Assembly: GCA_016186375.1 (NCBI GenBank)
Contig: JACPLS010000107.1
Coordinates: 1 to 12,738 of the forward strand
Length of the DNA stretch: 12,738 nt
Direction: 5' to 3'
DNA from: Candidatus Pacearchaeota archaeon
Lineage (GTDB): Archaea > Nanobdellota > Nanobdellia > Pacearchaeales > GW2011-AR1
How positions within the stretch are numbered: position 1 is the first letter of the stretch; every line of letters begins with the position of its first letter. Below are positions 5,222 through 12,377 of this stretch, one piece after another. A program made the position numbers and the translations under genes. The notes beneath the pieces were generated by a model. It did no database searches and was not told the DNA's origin. It worked only from the letters and a program-made list of their open reading frames with translations.

Positions 5222-8155
5222 TTATTCCACCTTATCTTCAATAATATCTTCCTTCTGTCCAGCATCTTTGCCTTGATCATTATTATTTCCATCTAATTTT
5301 AAACTTAAAATCTTTGAAACCCCTTCATGCATGCTAATTCCATAAAGAATATTTGAATTCTGGATTATGGCGTCGTTGTGCGTTATAACTATATACTGCC
5401 CTGATTTCATGTATTGCTGTAATAAGGCTGCGAGCCTCTCTGAATTCCTCTTATCCAATGCTGCGTCAATTTCATCAAAGATATAGAAATGATATGGTTT
5501 AAATTCCTGGATAGCAAATAATAATGAGAGAGCAACAAGAGTCTGCTCTCCTCCCGATAATGAAGTAACATCAAAGTATTTGCCTTTCGCCAACCTTACA
5601 ACAATACTAACCCCCCCAGCAAACACATCCTCTTTATTTTCTATATCAAGAAATGCTGTTCCTTTAGCTGATAATCTTGAAAAGTTTCTGCTGAAAAGCT
5701 CATTTATTGCTTTAAATGTTTTCATAAAGGACTTGATTTTTTTCTTATCTATTTCTGCTATAATCTCTAAAATATCCAGCTTCTCTTTTTCTAAAGTGTT
5801 GACTTTTTCTTGCACTTCATCATATTCTTTTTTAACCTGATCGTACATTTCCAGCGCTCTCATGTTGATTGAACCAATTTGTGTTAATGTTTCCTGGGCT
5901 TTTCTTAATTTTTCTTCCAAAATATTTATACTTGCATTTATGAGTTCAATTCCTGAAAACTCGCTCATCTCCATTGATAAAGCTTCTTTTTCTGCTTCAA
6001 GTTTTGCTTTGCCTATTTTAAGGTAATTTATCTGTTCTTCAAATTGTTTCATTTCACTTTGAGATTCACTCATCTCAACAGAATGTTCCTGAATAGATTT
6101 TTGTAATTTGTCTCTTTCATCAAACATTTTCTTAAATCTCTCATTTAAATCCTTCTCTTGTGATTCTCTTTCATCCAGCTGAGCAGCTTTGTTCTCTGAA
6201 TTCTCATCAATTCCATTTAATAAATTTTCAATGTCTTCAATGTCTTTCTTGCTTCTCTTGATAATGTTTCTGATATTCTCCAATTCCCTCTCTTTATACA
6301 AAAGTGTTGTGTCTACATCTTCCTCTGTTCTAGATGAGATTTCCTCTATTTCCAATATTTTTGAGTCATATTTCTCCTGCACTTTTGATAAATCGAGAAC
6401 TTTAATTTCCAAATTTCTTTTTCTATCATCCAAAACATGCATGCTATTCTTAATTGATTTTTCATCCTCAACAACTTTTTTCAACATATTTTGTTTTTCA
6501 GCAACACTTTTATGCCTTATTAATTCACTTTCAACTACTAATATTTTCTCCTTAATTTTTCTAATTTCGTGAAATAATGATTCTTTTTCACTTGTAATTT
6601 CTTTTACTTTTTCTTTGAATTCTAATAATTCTTTTTTGGCTGTTTGTATTTTTTTATCTGAATCTGAAATAACGTGGTCTTTGTGCTCTAAGCTAATCTT
6701 GCTTTGGCAAAGAGGACAAAGTTCTATTTTATCTATTTCGATTTTAATTTTCTCAAATCTTTCAATTTCCCTTTCTAATACAGCTAACTTTTTCTCACTT
6801 TCTATTTCTCTTTTTTGCAATTGAATTTCCTTATTTTCATTCTCTAATACTGTTTTTTTTAATATGTTTAGTTCCTTTGAACATTCATCTTCAGACCTAT
6901 AAAGCATTTTTTGAGAAACATTTTCTATTTGCTTTAATATAGTCTCTCCATCCGAATTAATTCTTGCTAATTGCCTTTCTTTATCTTTCATTATTGCATT
7001 TATTGATAAAAGCTCACTCTTAGCACCAAGAAGTTTATTCCTTTCTTCTTCAATCTGGGAAAATTCTTCTTTTTTCTTTTTGAGATCTTGTGATTTTTTC
7101 GCAATTAGAGGAGATTCGTTCTTCAAACTATCAATTTCTGACTCAATTTCTGGAATAGATTTACTTATTTCTTCAATTCTTCTTTCAATTTCAGCCTTCC
7201 TGTTTTCATAATTTTCTTTCCTGACTCTAAGTCCTTCTAATTCAGCTTTTAAATTTGCAATCCCTTCATGTAATTTCTCTTGTTCAAACCCAGTAGCCTG
7301 TTGAATATTTTTATTTATTAAATTTATTTTTTCATTGAACTGTTCAATTTCATTTTGAATTTTTTCTGCCCGGATTTTGATTTTATCTTTTTGAACTATC
7401 TTGGATTCTACTGACTTTAGAACAGAAGAAAGTTCCTTATCTTTTTCATTGAGATTTTTATATAATACTGAAGCTTTGCACCTTTTTACTGTGTTTTCCA
7501 ATTCTCTAAATTTTAATGCTTGGTTTCTTTCAGCATCCAGATTTTTAAGATAAATATTTCTTTCTCTCAAGATTGCGCTTATTTCCTTAAGCTTCTCATC
7601 GGTTTTATCAAGTTCATGAATTGATTTCTCTTTTCTTGATTCATAAATGCTAATTCCGGCAACTTCTTCAATAACTTTTCTTCTTTCTTCAGGATGCATT
7701 CTGACTATACTCTGAATTTCTCCCTGTAAGATTATATTGAATCCATGGGGGTCTATTCCTGCTTGTGCAAGCATCTCAATTATCTCTGCCCTGGTTTTTG
7801 ATTCATCATTTATTTTGTAAATACTTTGGCCATTATGCCTCACAATTCTAGTTAAATGAACTTCATCTTTATCAATAGCAAAACCCCTATCACCGTTATA
7901 GAATATTAATTCAACTACGGCTTCTTTTGCAGGTTTTACATATTTAGAACCCATAAAAATTAAATTCTTTGCCTTTGCTGCCCTCATTGATTTTATGCTT
8001 AGTCTGCCTAAGACAAAACATAATGCATCTCCAACATTAGATTTTCCGCTGCCATTTGGACCAAGAATAACAGACACTCCTCTATCAAACATAACTTCGG
8101 TTTTTTTTGCAAATGATTTAAAACCGTGCATGACCATCTTTTTTATGTAGACCAT
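5222..8155 (-). CDS. smc: SMC-family chromosome ATPase with a zinc hook in place of the hinge
   Basis: Numbered from the ATG at 8155 this is 977 residues. The N-terminal head has the SMC opening MVYIKKMVMHGFKSFAKK, Walker A GPNGSGKS (32-39), the LG.LS.KSMRA block and LIFMGSK, and the Q-loop LQGEI (Q144). The C-terminal head has IGSINMRALEMYDQV, signature LSGGEQ (866-871), Walker B YIFDEID (Asp894, Glu895), the D-loop ALD and the switch His926. All are SMC-type, not Rad50-type. The two coiled-coil arms (about 175-478 and 484-800) meet at Cys480-Pro-Leu-Cys483 followed by QSKISLEHKDH, a Rad50 zinc hook; no globular SMC hinge is present. Standard SMCs have about 1170-1200 residues. Reading is open up to 8203, but the 8155 start fits the family and lies 26 nt from a TATA box. 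Expected role: tethering or compacting DNA. No ScpA/ScpB gene is in the window. Confidence 0.93.
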   Translation of the reverse strand: MVYIKKMVMHGFKSFAKKTEVMFDRGVSVILGPNGSGKSNVGDALCFVLGRLSIKSMRAAKAKNLIFMGSKYVKPAKEAVVELIFYNGDRGFAIDKDEVHLTRIVRHNGQSIYKINDESKTRAEIIEMLAQAGIDPHGFNIILQGEIQSIVRMHPEERRKVIEEVAGISIYESRKEKSIHELDKTDEKLKEISAILRERNIYLKNLDAERNQALKFRELENTVKRCKASVLYKNLNEKDKELSSVLKSVESKIVQKDKIKIRAEKIQNEIEQFNEKINLINKNIQQATGFEQEKLHEGIANLKAELEGLRVRKENYENRKAEIERRIEEISKSIPEIESEIDSLKNESPLIAKKSQDLKKKKEEFSQIEEERNKLLGAKSELLSINAIMKDKERQLARINSDGETILKQIENVSQKMLYRSEDECSKELNILKKTVLENENKEIQLQKREIESEKKLAVLEREIERFEKIKIEIDKIELCPLCQSKISLEHKDHVISDSDKKIQTAKKELLEFKEKVKEITSEKESLFHEIRKIKEKILVVESELIRHKSVAEKQNMLKKVVEDEKSIKNSMHVLDDRKRNLEIKVLDLSKVQEKYDSKILEIEEISSRTEEDVDTTLLYKERELENIRNIIKRSKKDIEDIENLLNGIDENSENKAAQLDERESQEKDLNERFKKMFDERDKLQKSIQEHSVEMSESQSEMKQFEEQINYLKIGKAKLEAEKEALSMEMSEFSGIELINASINILEEKLRKAQETLTQIGSINMRALEMYDQVKKEYDEVQEKVNTLEKEKLDILEIIAEIDKKKIKSFMKTFKAINELFSRNFSRLSAKGTAFLDIENKEDVFAGGVSIVVRLAKGKYFDVTSLSGGEQTLVALSLLFAIQEFKPYHFYIFDEIDAALDKRNSERLAALLQQYMKSGQYIVITHNDAIIQNSNILYGISMHEGVSKILSLKLDGNNNDQGKDAGQKEDIIEDKVE
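6707..6718 (-). other. Zinc-hook codons Cys-Pro-Leu-Cys in the SMC gene
   Basis: TGT (6718-6716) and TGC (6709-6707) encode the two hook cysteines in the exact middle of the coiled-coil region. In Rad50/SbcC two such motifs from two subunits share one Zn ion and dimerise. The residues after it (QSKISLEHKDH) match the usual hook layout of a short turn and a Glu-His pair. Confidence 0.85.
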
Positions 8156-8175
8156 AGGAATAAATAATAGGTGGA

Positions 8176-8186
8176 GCTTTTTAAGC
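8176..8186 (-). promoter_or_regulatory. TATA box deciding the SMC start
   Basis: On the minus strand GCTTAAAAAGC, centred 26 nt before the ATG at 8155. No Shine-Dalgarno sequence is present before either 8155 or the upstream in-frame ATG at 8203, and the box lies inside that would-be 16-codon extension, which argues for the shorter protein. Confidence 0.6.
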
Positions 8187-8216
8187 GTTCCTAATATTGA
8201 CATAAAAGGAATAGCC

Positions 8217-11200
8217 TTATCTTTTCTTTACTCTAAGTTCCTTCTTGACATCCCTGATTATATCTTTCTTTAATTTTTTATCTCTTCTCAATTCAAATAG
8301 ATAGAATATTCCGCTAATAATAAAAGCCAGCAAAATTATCAAGATAATGTCTGTTATTTTGTTTTTTATAATTGAAATTATCCCTTCTCTTTTATCTCTC
8401 TCTTTCCCATCTTCATTCATGGTTTGGTTTTCATTATCTTCGCTGATATTAGATCCATTACCTCTCAAAGATTCATTGATTCCTATTTTTCCATTATTAA
8501 TTATTTCTTTAATAAGCTGTATTGTTAATTTTGCTTTTCCAACAGTTATGTTTTCAAGTTTGATATATAAATCATAATAATTTGCTGAAGTCAGATTTAT
8601 TTTAGCACTCTGACCGATTCCCAATAAAAGATTGACAATAGTACTATTTACAGTAATATTTACATAATCCTTTCCTATTTCTTTAATTTCAACAATGTGT
8701 TGCTCTGCCTTTATATCGTAAATTAGAAACTTTATTTTATCATTCTTTGATAGATCTCTTGTAAAACCTCTATTCACTTCATCTGAACTTGGAACAAAAG
8801 TTTGAGCATTTGAACCTCCGCCTCCTCCTCCGCCCCCAGCAGAGCTAGAAGTAGATGATGCAGGAGCAGATATAGTAATTGAGCGCAAGGAACTATTTCC
8901 GATATTGCCTGCCTGATCTGAGCAATTAATTCCCCATGTGTAAGTTCCGCTATATAATGTTTGAGTGAAACTGTGATTTAAACTTTGATTTATAATGCTC
9001 GAATTTGTAATATTTATGTCTCCATTCAATATAAGATTACAGTAACTTATATTTAGATTGTCAGAAACATTGAAAGTGAAATTAAGAGCTGTTGAAGATG
9101 CCGATACACTATATCCATCGATTGGAGTTAAAAGAGAGACATTTGGCTTTGATAGGTCGATGTTAAAATTATAAACATCTGAATTATTAATGTTTCCTGC
9201 GCTATCGTTGCAATAAAATGTAACATTATAATAGTCTCCCTGTAAGAGAGTTGAATTTACTGCGCTGAAATTTTTGTTATCGCTGCTAACCATACTATAA
9301 TTATTATTTCCATAGTCAAAACTGTAAATACAACTGCCATTTTCATTCAAGCTGACATTTAAGCGGGCAGAATTGTAATAACTGGCATTTATTGGTGAAG
9401 TAATATTCGTTCTAGGAGAAGTTAAGTCATAAGATATTGTATAATTGTTTGAAGCGAAACTCAAAGCAGACTGATTATTTACAAACAAGCAGTTCCACTG
9501 ATAGTCATCTTGCAGTGTAAAATTAAAGCTTATATTTGTAGTATTTTGAGTTCCATTTAAGCTTCTATTAGTAATATTGGTTATTGCACCAGAAGAATTC
9601 CAAATGTAAAAACTCATATTGATAAATAAGTTGTTCGAAGTGGCATTACATGAGAAGGTTTGGTTTTGCCTTGTCTTCAGGCCGTTATTTGGAGATAATA
9701 GATTTACATCTAAACTTGCAATTGTAAAAGTAAAGTTAGAAATAGCAAATGCAGTATTATTGTTTTCGTCTGCAACAAGGCAATTCCAGTTATAAGCCCC
9801 GAGAGCCAAATTAGTGATATTTATTTCAAATGCTATTGCATTTGAACTGATACTTCTAAAGCTCTGGTTAAAAACAGAAGATGAATTCCACAAGTAAAAT
9901 GATACATTTTTTAAAGATAAATCTGTCATATTGCACCTAAAAGTTTGATTTTGGTTCACACTAACGCTATTATTTCCAGGAGATAGGAGAGTTACATTAG
10001 GTGGAAAGTTGTCAATGGATATGATTGCCTGATATGCATTTATTCTGGTGTAATTTATTCCAGAAGCGCTGTCTGATATTCTTAAACCTGTATTATTTAA
10101 TATTGTCTCAACTTGTTTTGCTGTTCTTGTCCTTCCTGTCAAAGAAAGATATTCTTTTATTAGTGCTATTGAACCAGAAACGTGGGGCGTTGCCATACTT
10201 GTTCCCTGATTCCCACAGTATCCTCCTCCTAAACATGTGGAATTTATTTGTGACATAGTGCTAGATGAAGTTCCTCCTGGCGCTAAGAGAGACATTAAGG
10301 AATTTCTGTCGGAATAGGATGTTATAGAATCACTTTTGTCGGTAGCACCGACAGCGGTTGCATTTTGGACACAAGCAGGAGAAGCTATTTGGTTGCTATT
10401 TCCGTTTCCATCATTATTTAATCCATTTCCACTAGCAATTGCTACACTTATGTTTGCACCAACTGCAGAATTAATCGCTGGTGCTAGAGAATCATTATTA
10501 CAATAAGTTGAATAAAGTCCTGACCCAAGACTAAGGCTTATAACAGATATATTATATGTTGTAGAATTTCCCACACACCAGTTAATTCCTGCAATGATAT
10601 CATCATCTGAACAAGCTCCGCCTGAATCACATACTTTTATTCCTATAATTCTTGCTCCTGGAGCAACGCCCTTAATTGACCCATTTGCTGCTGCTATTCC
10701 CGCAACATGAGTTCCATGACCATGATCGTCTCTTGGGTCACTATCACTATTGACAAAGTCATAGCCCCCTACAACCTTGCATCCTGAAGAAACACTATTA
10801 TTTCCATAACAATTTCCTAAACTTTCATGAGAATAATTAACTCCTGTGTCTATTACACATATGCTTTCTCCCCTTCCTGTTAGATTCACGCTACTTATTC
10901 CCAATGAATGAGTTCGTGATGCATTTATCAGAACCACAGAATCCTGCAGCATTATGTGCCTAACACCGACTTCTTCTATTTTTTCAATAAAATCCTGTTG
11001 TTGCAGTTTATTTAAGTCTTCTTTACCGATTTCTGCAGAAATTGTATCCTGGAATTCGTGCCTGACTTTGTTTTTTCCAATTTCGTTGCTTACTAAATTC
11101 CTCTTGTTTTTATTAAATGCTTGGATCTCTTTTTCTTGTGCATCATAATTTGATTTTGAGGATAATATTTTAGATTCATTAATTTTTAAGCCAGTTTCTC

Positions 11201-11357
11201 TGAACTTAATAAATACTCTTGCTTTTTCTCCTTTTGAAACTTTATCAATAACTTTCATGTCGACTTTTGCTTTGGCAATTTCAGCATTTACAAGAGAGAT
11301 GCTTAAAGTAATTAAGAAAATTGCTGTAATTATTATTAAAAATATTTTAAGTTTCAT
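8217..11357 (-). CDS. Secreted, membrane-anchored S8 subtilase with Ig-like repeats
   Basis: This is a 1046-residue surface serine protease. It has a signal peptide (1 to about 25, ending VNA), an I9-like propeptide (about 35-140), and a peptidase S8 domain (about 155-445) with catalytic Asp170 (VIDTGV), His214 (HGHGTHVAG) and Ser387 (GTSMATPH), and oxyanion Asn311. Then come about four Ig-like beta-sandwich repeats of roughly 90 residues, two sharing NQTF.CN and FYxWNSS, followed by a poly-Gly linker (eight Gly, around 840). After that is a beta-rich module (about 855-945), an Asn/Glu-rich stalk, one membrane helix (about 1000-1021) and a Lys/Arg-rich cytoplasmic tail. Dozens of N-x-S/T sequons suggest heavy N-glycosylation. 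Its start has a GAGGAG site, 7-nt spacer. SMC follows, but with its own promoter. The substrate is unknown; prey, host or nutrient proteins are possible. Confidence 0.93.
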   Translation of the reverse strand: MKLKIFLIIITAIFLITLSISLVNAEIAKAKVDMKVIDKVSKGEKARVFIKFRETGLKINESKILSSKSNYDAQEKEIQAFNKNKRNLVSNEIGKNKVRHEFQDTISAEIGKEDLNKLQQQDFIEKIEEVGVRHIMLQDSVVLINASRTHSLGISSVNLTGRGESICVIDTGVNYSHESLGNCYGNNSVSSGCKVVGGYDFVNSDSDPRDDHGHGTHVAGIAAANGSIKGVAPGARIIGIKVCDSGGACSDDDIIAGINWCVGNSTTYNISVISLSLGSGLYSTYCNNDSLAPAINSAVGANISVAIASGNGLNNDGNGNSNQIASPACVQNATAVGATDKSDSITSYSDRNSLMSLLAPGGTSSSTMSQINSTCLGGGYCGNQGTSMATPHVSGSIALIKEYLSLTGRTRTAKQVETILNNTGLRISDSASGINYTRINAYQAIISIDNFPPNVTLLSPGNNSVSVNQNQTFRCNMTDLSLKNVSFYLWNSSSVFNQSFRSISSNAIAFEINITNLALGAYNWNCLVADENNNTAFAISNFTFTIASLDVNLLSPNNGLKTRQNQTFSCNATSNNLFINMSFYIWNSSGAITNITNRSLNGTQNTTNISFNFTLQDDYQWNCLFVNNQSALSFASNNYTISYDLTSPRTNITSPINASYYNSARLNVSLNENGSCIYSFDYGNNNYSMVSSDNKNFSAVNSTLLQGDYYNVTFYCNDSAGNINNSDVYNFNIDLSKPNVSLLTPIDGYSVSASSTALNFTFNVSDNLNISYCNLILNGDINITNSSIINQSLNHSFTQTLYSGTYTWGINCSDQAGNIGNSSLRSITISAPASSTSSSAGGGGGGGGSNAQTFVPSSDEVNRGFTRDLSKNDKIKFLIYDIKAEQHIVEIKEIGKDYVNITVNSTIVNLLLGIGQSAKINLTSANYYDLYIKLENITVGKAKLTIQLIKEIINNGKIGINESLRGNGSNISEDNENQTMNEDGKERDKREGIISIIKNKITDIILIILLAFIISGIFYLFELRRDKKLKKDIIRDVKKELRVKKR

Positions 11358-11364
11358 GTTTTTA

Positions 11365-11370
11365 CTCCTC
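11365..11370 (-). promoter_or_regulatory. Ribosome-binding site for the subtilase
   Basis: GAGGAG on the minus strand with a 7-nt spacer to the ATG at 11357; this fixes the start. Confidence 0.75.
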
Positions 11371-11384
11371 GTAAAAGCGAAAGG

Positions 11385-11393
11385 TTTATAAAA
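11385..11393 (+). promoter_or_regulatory. TATA box for the small RNA candidate
   Basis: TTTATAAAA within GGTTTATAAAATC, centred near 11389. A plus-strand start 25-27 nt downstream falls at about 11414-11416, right at the 5' edge of the structured element. On the minus strand the same box would start transcription at about 11364, too late to include the subtilase ribosome-binding site, which favours the plus-strand reading. Confidence 0.5.
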
Positions 11394-11405
11394 TCTTCAT
11401 TCCTG

Positions 11406-11414
11406 TATAAAATA
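11406..11414 (-). promoter_or_regulatory. Likely TATA box for the subtilase
   Basis: On the minus strand this reads TATTTTATA, about 25 nt before a start near 11384. The resulting leader of roughly 27 nt would contain the GAGGAG site. The promoter would interleave with the plus-strand TATA box at 11385-11393. Confidence 0.45.
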
Positions 11415-11415
11415 A

Positions 11416-11494
11416 GATAGACCCTGACGAACCCCGTGCTCCGTAAGGATGATGCGGTTAGTAGGGTTGATGGGTCTACCTTAATTATTTTTTT
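11416..11494 (+). ncRNA. Candidate small structured RNA, family unknown
   Basis: The 5' and 3' ends pair perfectly: TAGACCC (11418-11424) with GGGTCTA (11472-11478). Inside, AACCC (11430-11434) pairs with GGGTT (11464-11468). An apical hairpin, TCC-GTAA-GGA (11440-11449), has a GNRA tetraloop on a stem extendable by CCGT/GCGG (11434-11437/11454-11457). The internal loop between the two outer helices has TGACG on one side and GAT on the other, which resembles but does not fully match a kink-turn. A TATA box lies 25 nt upstream and a run of seven T (11488-11494) lies 9 nt after the last helix, as in an archaeal terminator. It contains no credible ORF and is much richer in G+C than its surroundings. 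It is not a tRNA, and C/D, H/ACA and hammerhead patterns are incomplete. The minus strand also folds. Confidence 0.6.
11488..11494 (+). terminator. Oligo-T terminator of the small RNA candidate
   Basis: Seven consecutive T on the plus strand shortly after the closing helix. Archaeal RNA polymerase commonly stops at such T-tracts. The convergent minus-strand gene ends 6 nt further on, at 11500. Confidence 0.45.
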
Positions 11495-11499
11495 AATCA

Positions 11500-11970
11500 T
11501 CATTTGGTGTTTTTTGTCCTCTCTAAATTTAATAGATTATCAATTATTAAACTTAATTTAAATTCAATACTATCCTTTCTTAAATTTCCTTCTTTAATAA
11601 GAAATATATTATTGCTATCCACAACCTTAACAAGCCTTTCAAAGTTTGAATAGTGTTTGTCATCAATGGATATAAAAATAAGATAATGTTTATAAGATTT
11701 GATGAATTCAATGATATCTGCAAATATCTCTAAATTTTGCCAAATTTTCTTAATTTTAAAGGCCCTAAAATAATTAGCAACATCATTTTTTTCGAATATC
11801 CTCTTTATTGCTTTTAGATATTGTTTTTTATGCTTTACTTCTTTGTAATGCCTTATTTTTGAAGTTTTAGCTATTAGATCTTTTATTTTTTCTCTTTCAA
11901 TTATATGATATCCAATAAATTCCTCCGTATAATCAACAAAGATATAATAATCAAAATTTTTTTTGCCCAT
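11500..11970 (-). CDS. Unknown 156-residue cytoplasmic protein
   Basis: I do not recognise it with confidence. It opens with a beta strand ending in an acidic turn (DYYIFVDYTEEFIGYHII, 7-24). A Lys/His-rich helical part follows (RHYKEVKHKKQYLKAIKRIF), then a hydrophobic strand ending in two Asp (HYLIFISIDDKHY), and finally KLSLIIDNLLN with another Asp. Strands ending in Asp at the start, middle and end are reminiscent of RNase H-like or DUF3800 proteins, but this is only a resemblance. There is no signal peptide or membrane segment. A GAGGG site (11979-11983) with an 8-nt spacer fixes the start, 20 nt after the stop of the cysteine-rich protein, so the two form an operon. Confidence 0.72.
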   Translation of the reverse strand: MGKKNFDYYIFVDYTEEFIGYHIIEREKIKDLIAKTSKIRHYKEVKHKKQYLKAIKRIFEKNDVANYFRAFKIKKIWQNLEIFADIIEFIKSYKHYLIFISIDDKHYSNFERLVKVVDSNNIFLIKEGNLRKDSIEFKLSLIIDNLLNLERTKNTK

Positions 11971-11978
11971 GTTATTTT

Positions 11979-11983
11979 CCCTC
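11979..11983 (-). promoter_or_regulatory. Ribosome-binding site for the 156-residue protein
   Basis: GAGGG on the minus strand, 8 nt before the ATG at 11970, in the 20-nt gap of the operon. No TATA box lies at the leaderless distance, as expected for an internal operon gene. Confidence 0.6.
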
Positions 11984-11990
11984 TTTTTGT

Positions 11991-12311
11991 TTATTCAATT
12001 ACTGCTTTACATTTATTATTGATACATTTACAAGATCCCTGGCCACAATCAAGTGTGCCTGGCTCACATGAAGCAGTGCAAAAAATTCCTGAACAATCTT
12101 GCTTATTTTTTATTGTTGAACATAAAGTTGCATGACAACAGGATGCAGGTACACATTCTAAGTCATTCGAACAAAAATTATCCTTTTCTTTTTCATTATT
12201 TTTGTAAACTTTAGGAGTGAGCAAATAAATGAAAATAAATATACCTATGGCTATTATTAATAGAATTACTAGAACCGCTGTCATCTGGGCTTTTTTCTTT
12301 TTTTCCAACAT
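11991..12311 (-). CDS. Membrane-anchored 12-cysteine protein
   Basis: This 106-residue protein has a Lys-rich start (MLEKKKKAQ), one membrane helix (about 11-32), a short Lys/Asn/Glu linker (34-45) and an extracytoplasmic cysteine-rich domain (47-101). Twelve cysteines sit at 47, 53, 58, 59, 64, 73, 78, 82, 89, 94, 96 and 101, including a CC pair followed by His and a CxC near the end (SCKC). The pattern resembles small 8- to 12-cysteine secreted domains seen in DPANN archaea and myxobacteria. Disulfides or metal binding are both possible, and an even number with scattered spacing favours disulfides. The helix preceded by KKAQ recalls archaeal type IV pilin-like N-termini, but the usual Glu at +5 is missing. 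It is first in a two-gene unit, leaderless by TATA spacing. Confidence 0.82.
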   Translation of the reverse strand: MLEKKKKAQMTAVLVILLIIAIGIFIFIYLLTPKVYKNNEKEKDNFCSNDLECVPASCCHATLCSTIKNKQDCSGIFCTASCEPGTLDCGQGSCKCINNKCKAVIE

Positions 12312-12331
12312 AATAATATCAATATTTGTTA

Positions 12332-12341
12332 TTATTTAAGC
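12332..12341 (-). promoter_or_regulatory. TATA box for the cysteine-rich protein operon
   Basis: On the minus strand GCTTAAATAA, 21-30 nt before the ATG at 12311, with no Shine-Dalgarno sequence. It is nearly identical to the element at 86-95. Confidence 0.6.
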
Positions 12342-12377
12342 TTTAACTATTAGATTGGATCTAGATTATGATTATAA

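Noticed and set aside
5580..5840. Plus-strand ORFs inside SMC (also 6189-6572 and 6615-6824)
   Set aside because: They are Ser/Phe/Leu-rich antisense shadows of the coiled-coil gene, without a ribosome-binding site or promoter.
5222..8155. Calling the zinc-hook protein Rad50
   Set aside because: The head motifs are SMC-specific (GFKSFAKK, LSIKSMRA, LSGGEQTLVALSLLFAIQ, INMRALEMY block), and Rad50's opening and signature are absent. No Mre11 gene is adjacent.
8156..8203. A 16-residue N-terminal extension of SMC starting at the ATG at 8203
   Set aside because: MVYIKK at 8155 is the normal SMC beginning, the TATA box at 8176-8186 lies inside the extension, and no ribosome-binding site precedes 8203.
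11424..11430. Hammerhead ribozyme, from CTGACGA
   Set aside because: The CUGANGA core is there, but no GAAA strand and no three-way junction follow; the flanking strands pair with each other in a two-way arrangement.
11416..11480. C/D-box or H/ACA guide RNA
   Set aside because: TGATG and CTGA occur but not in C-D'-C'-D order, and no ACA box follows the closing helix.
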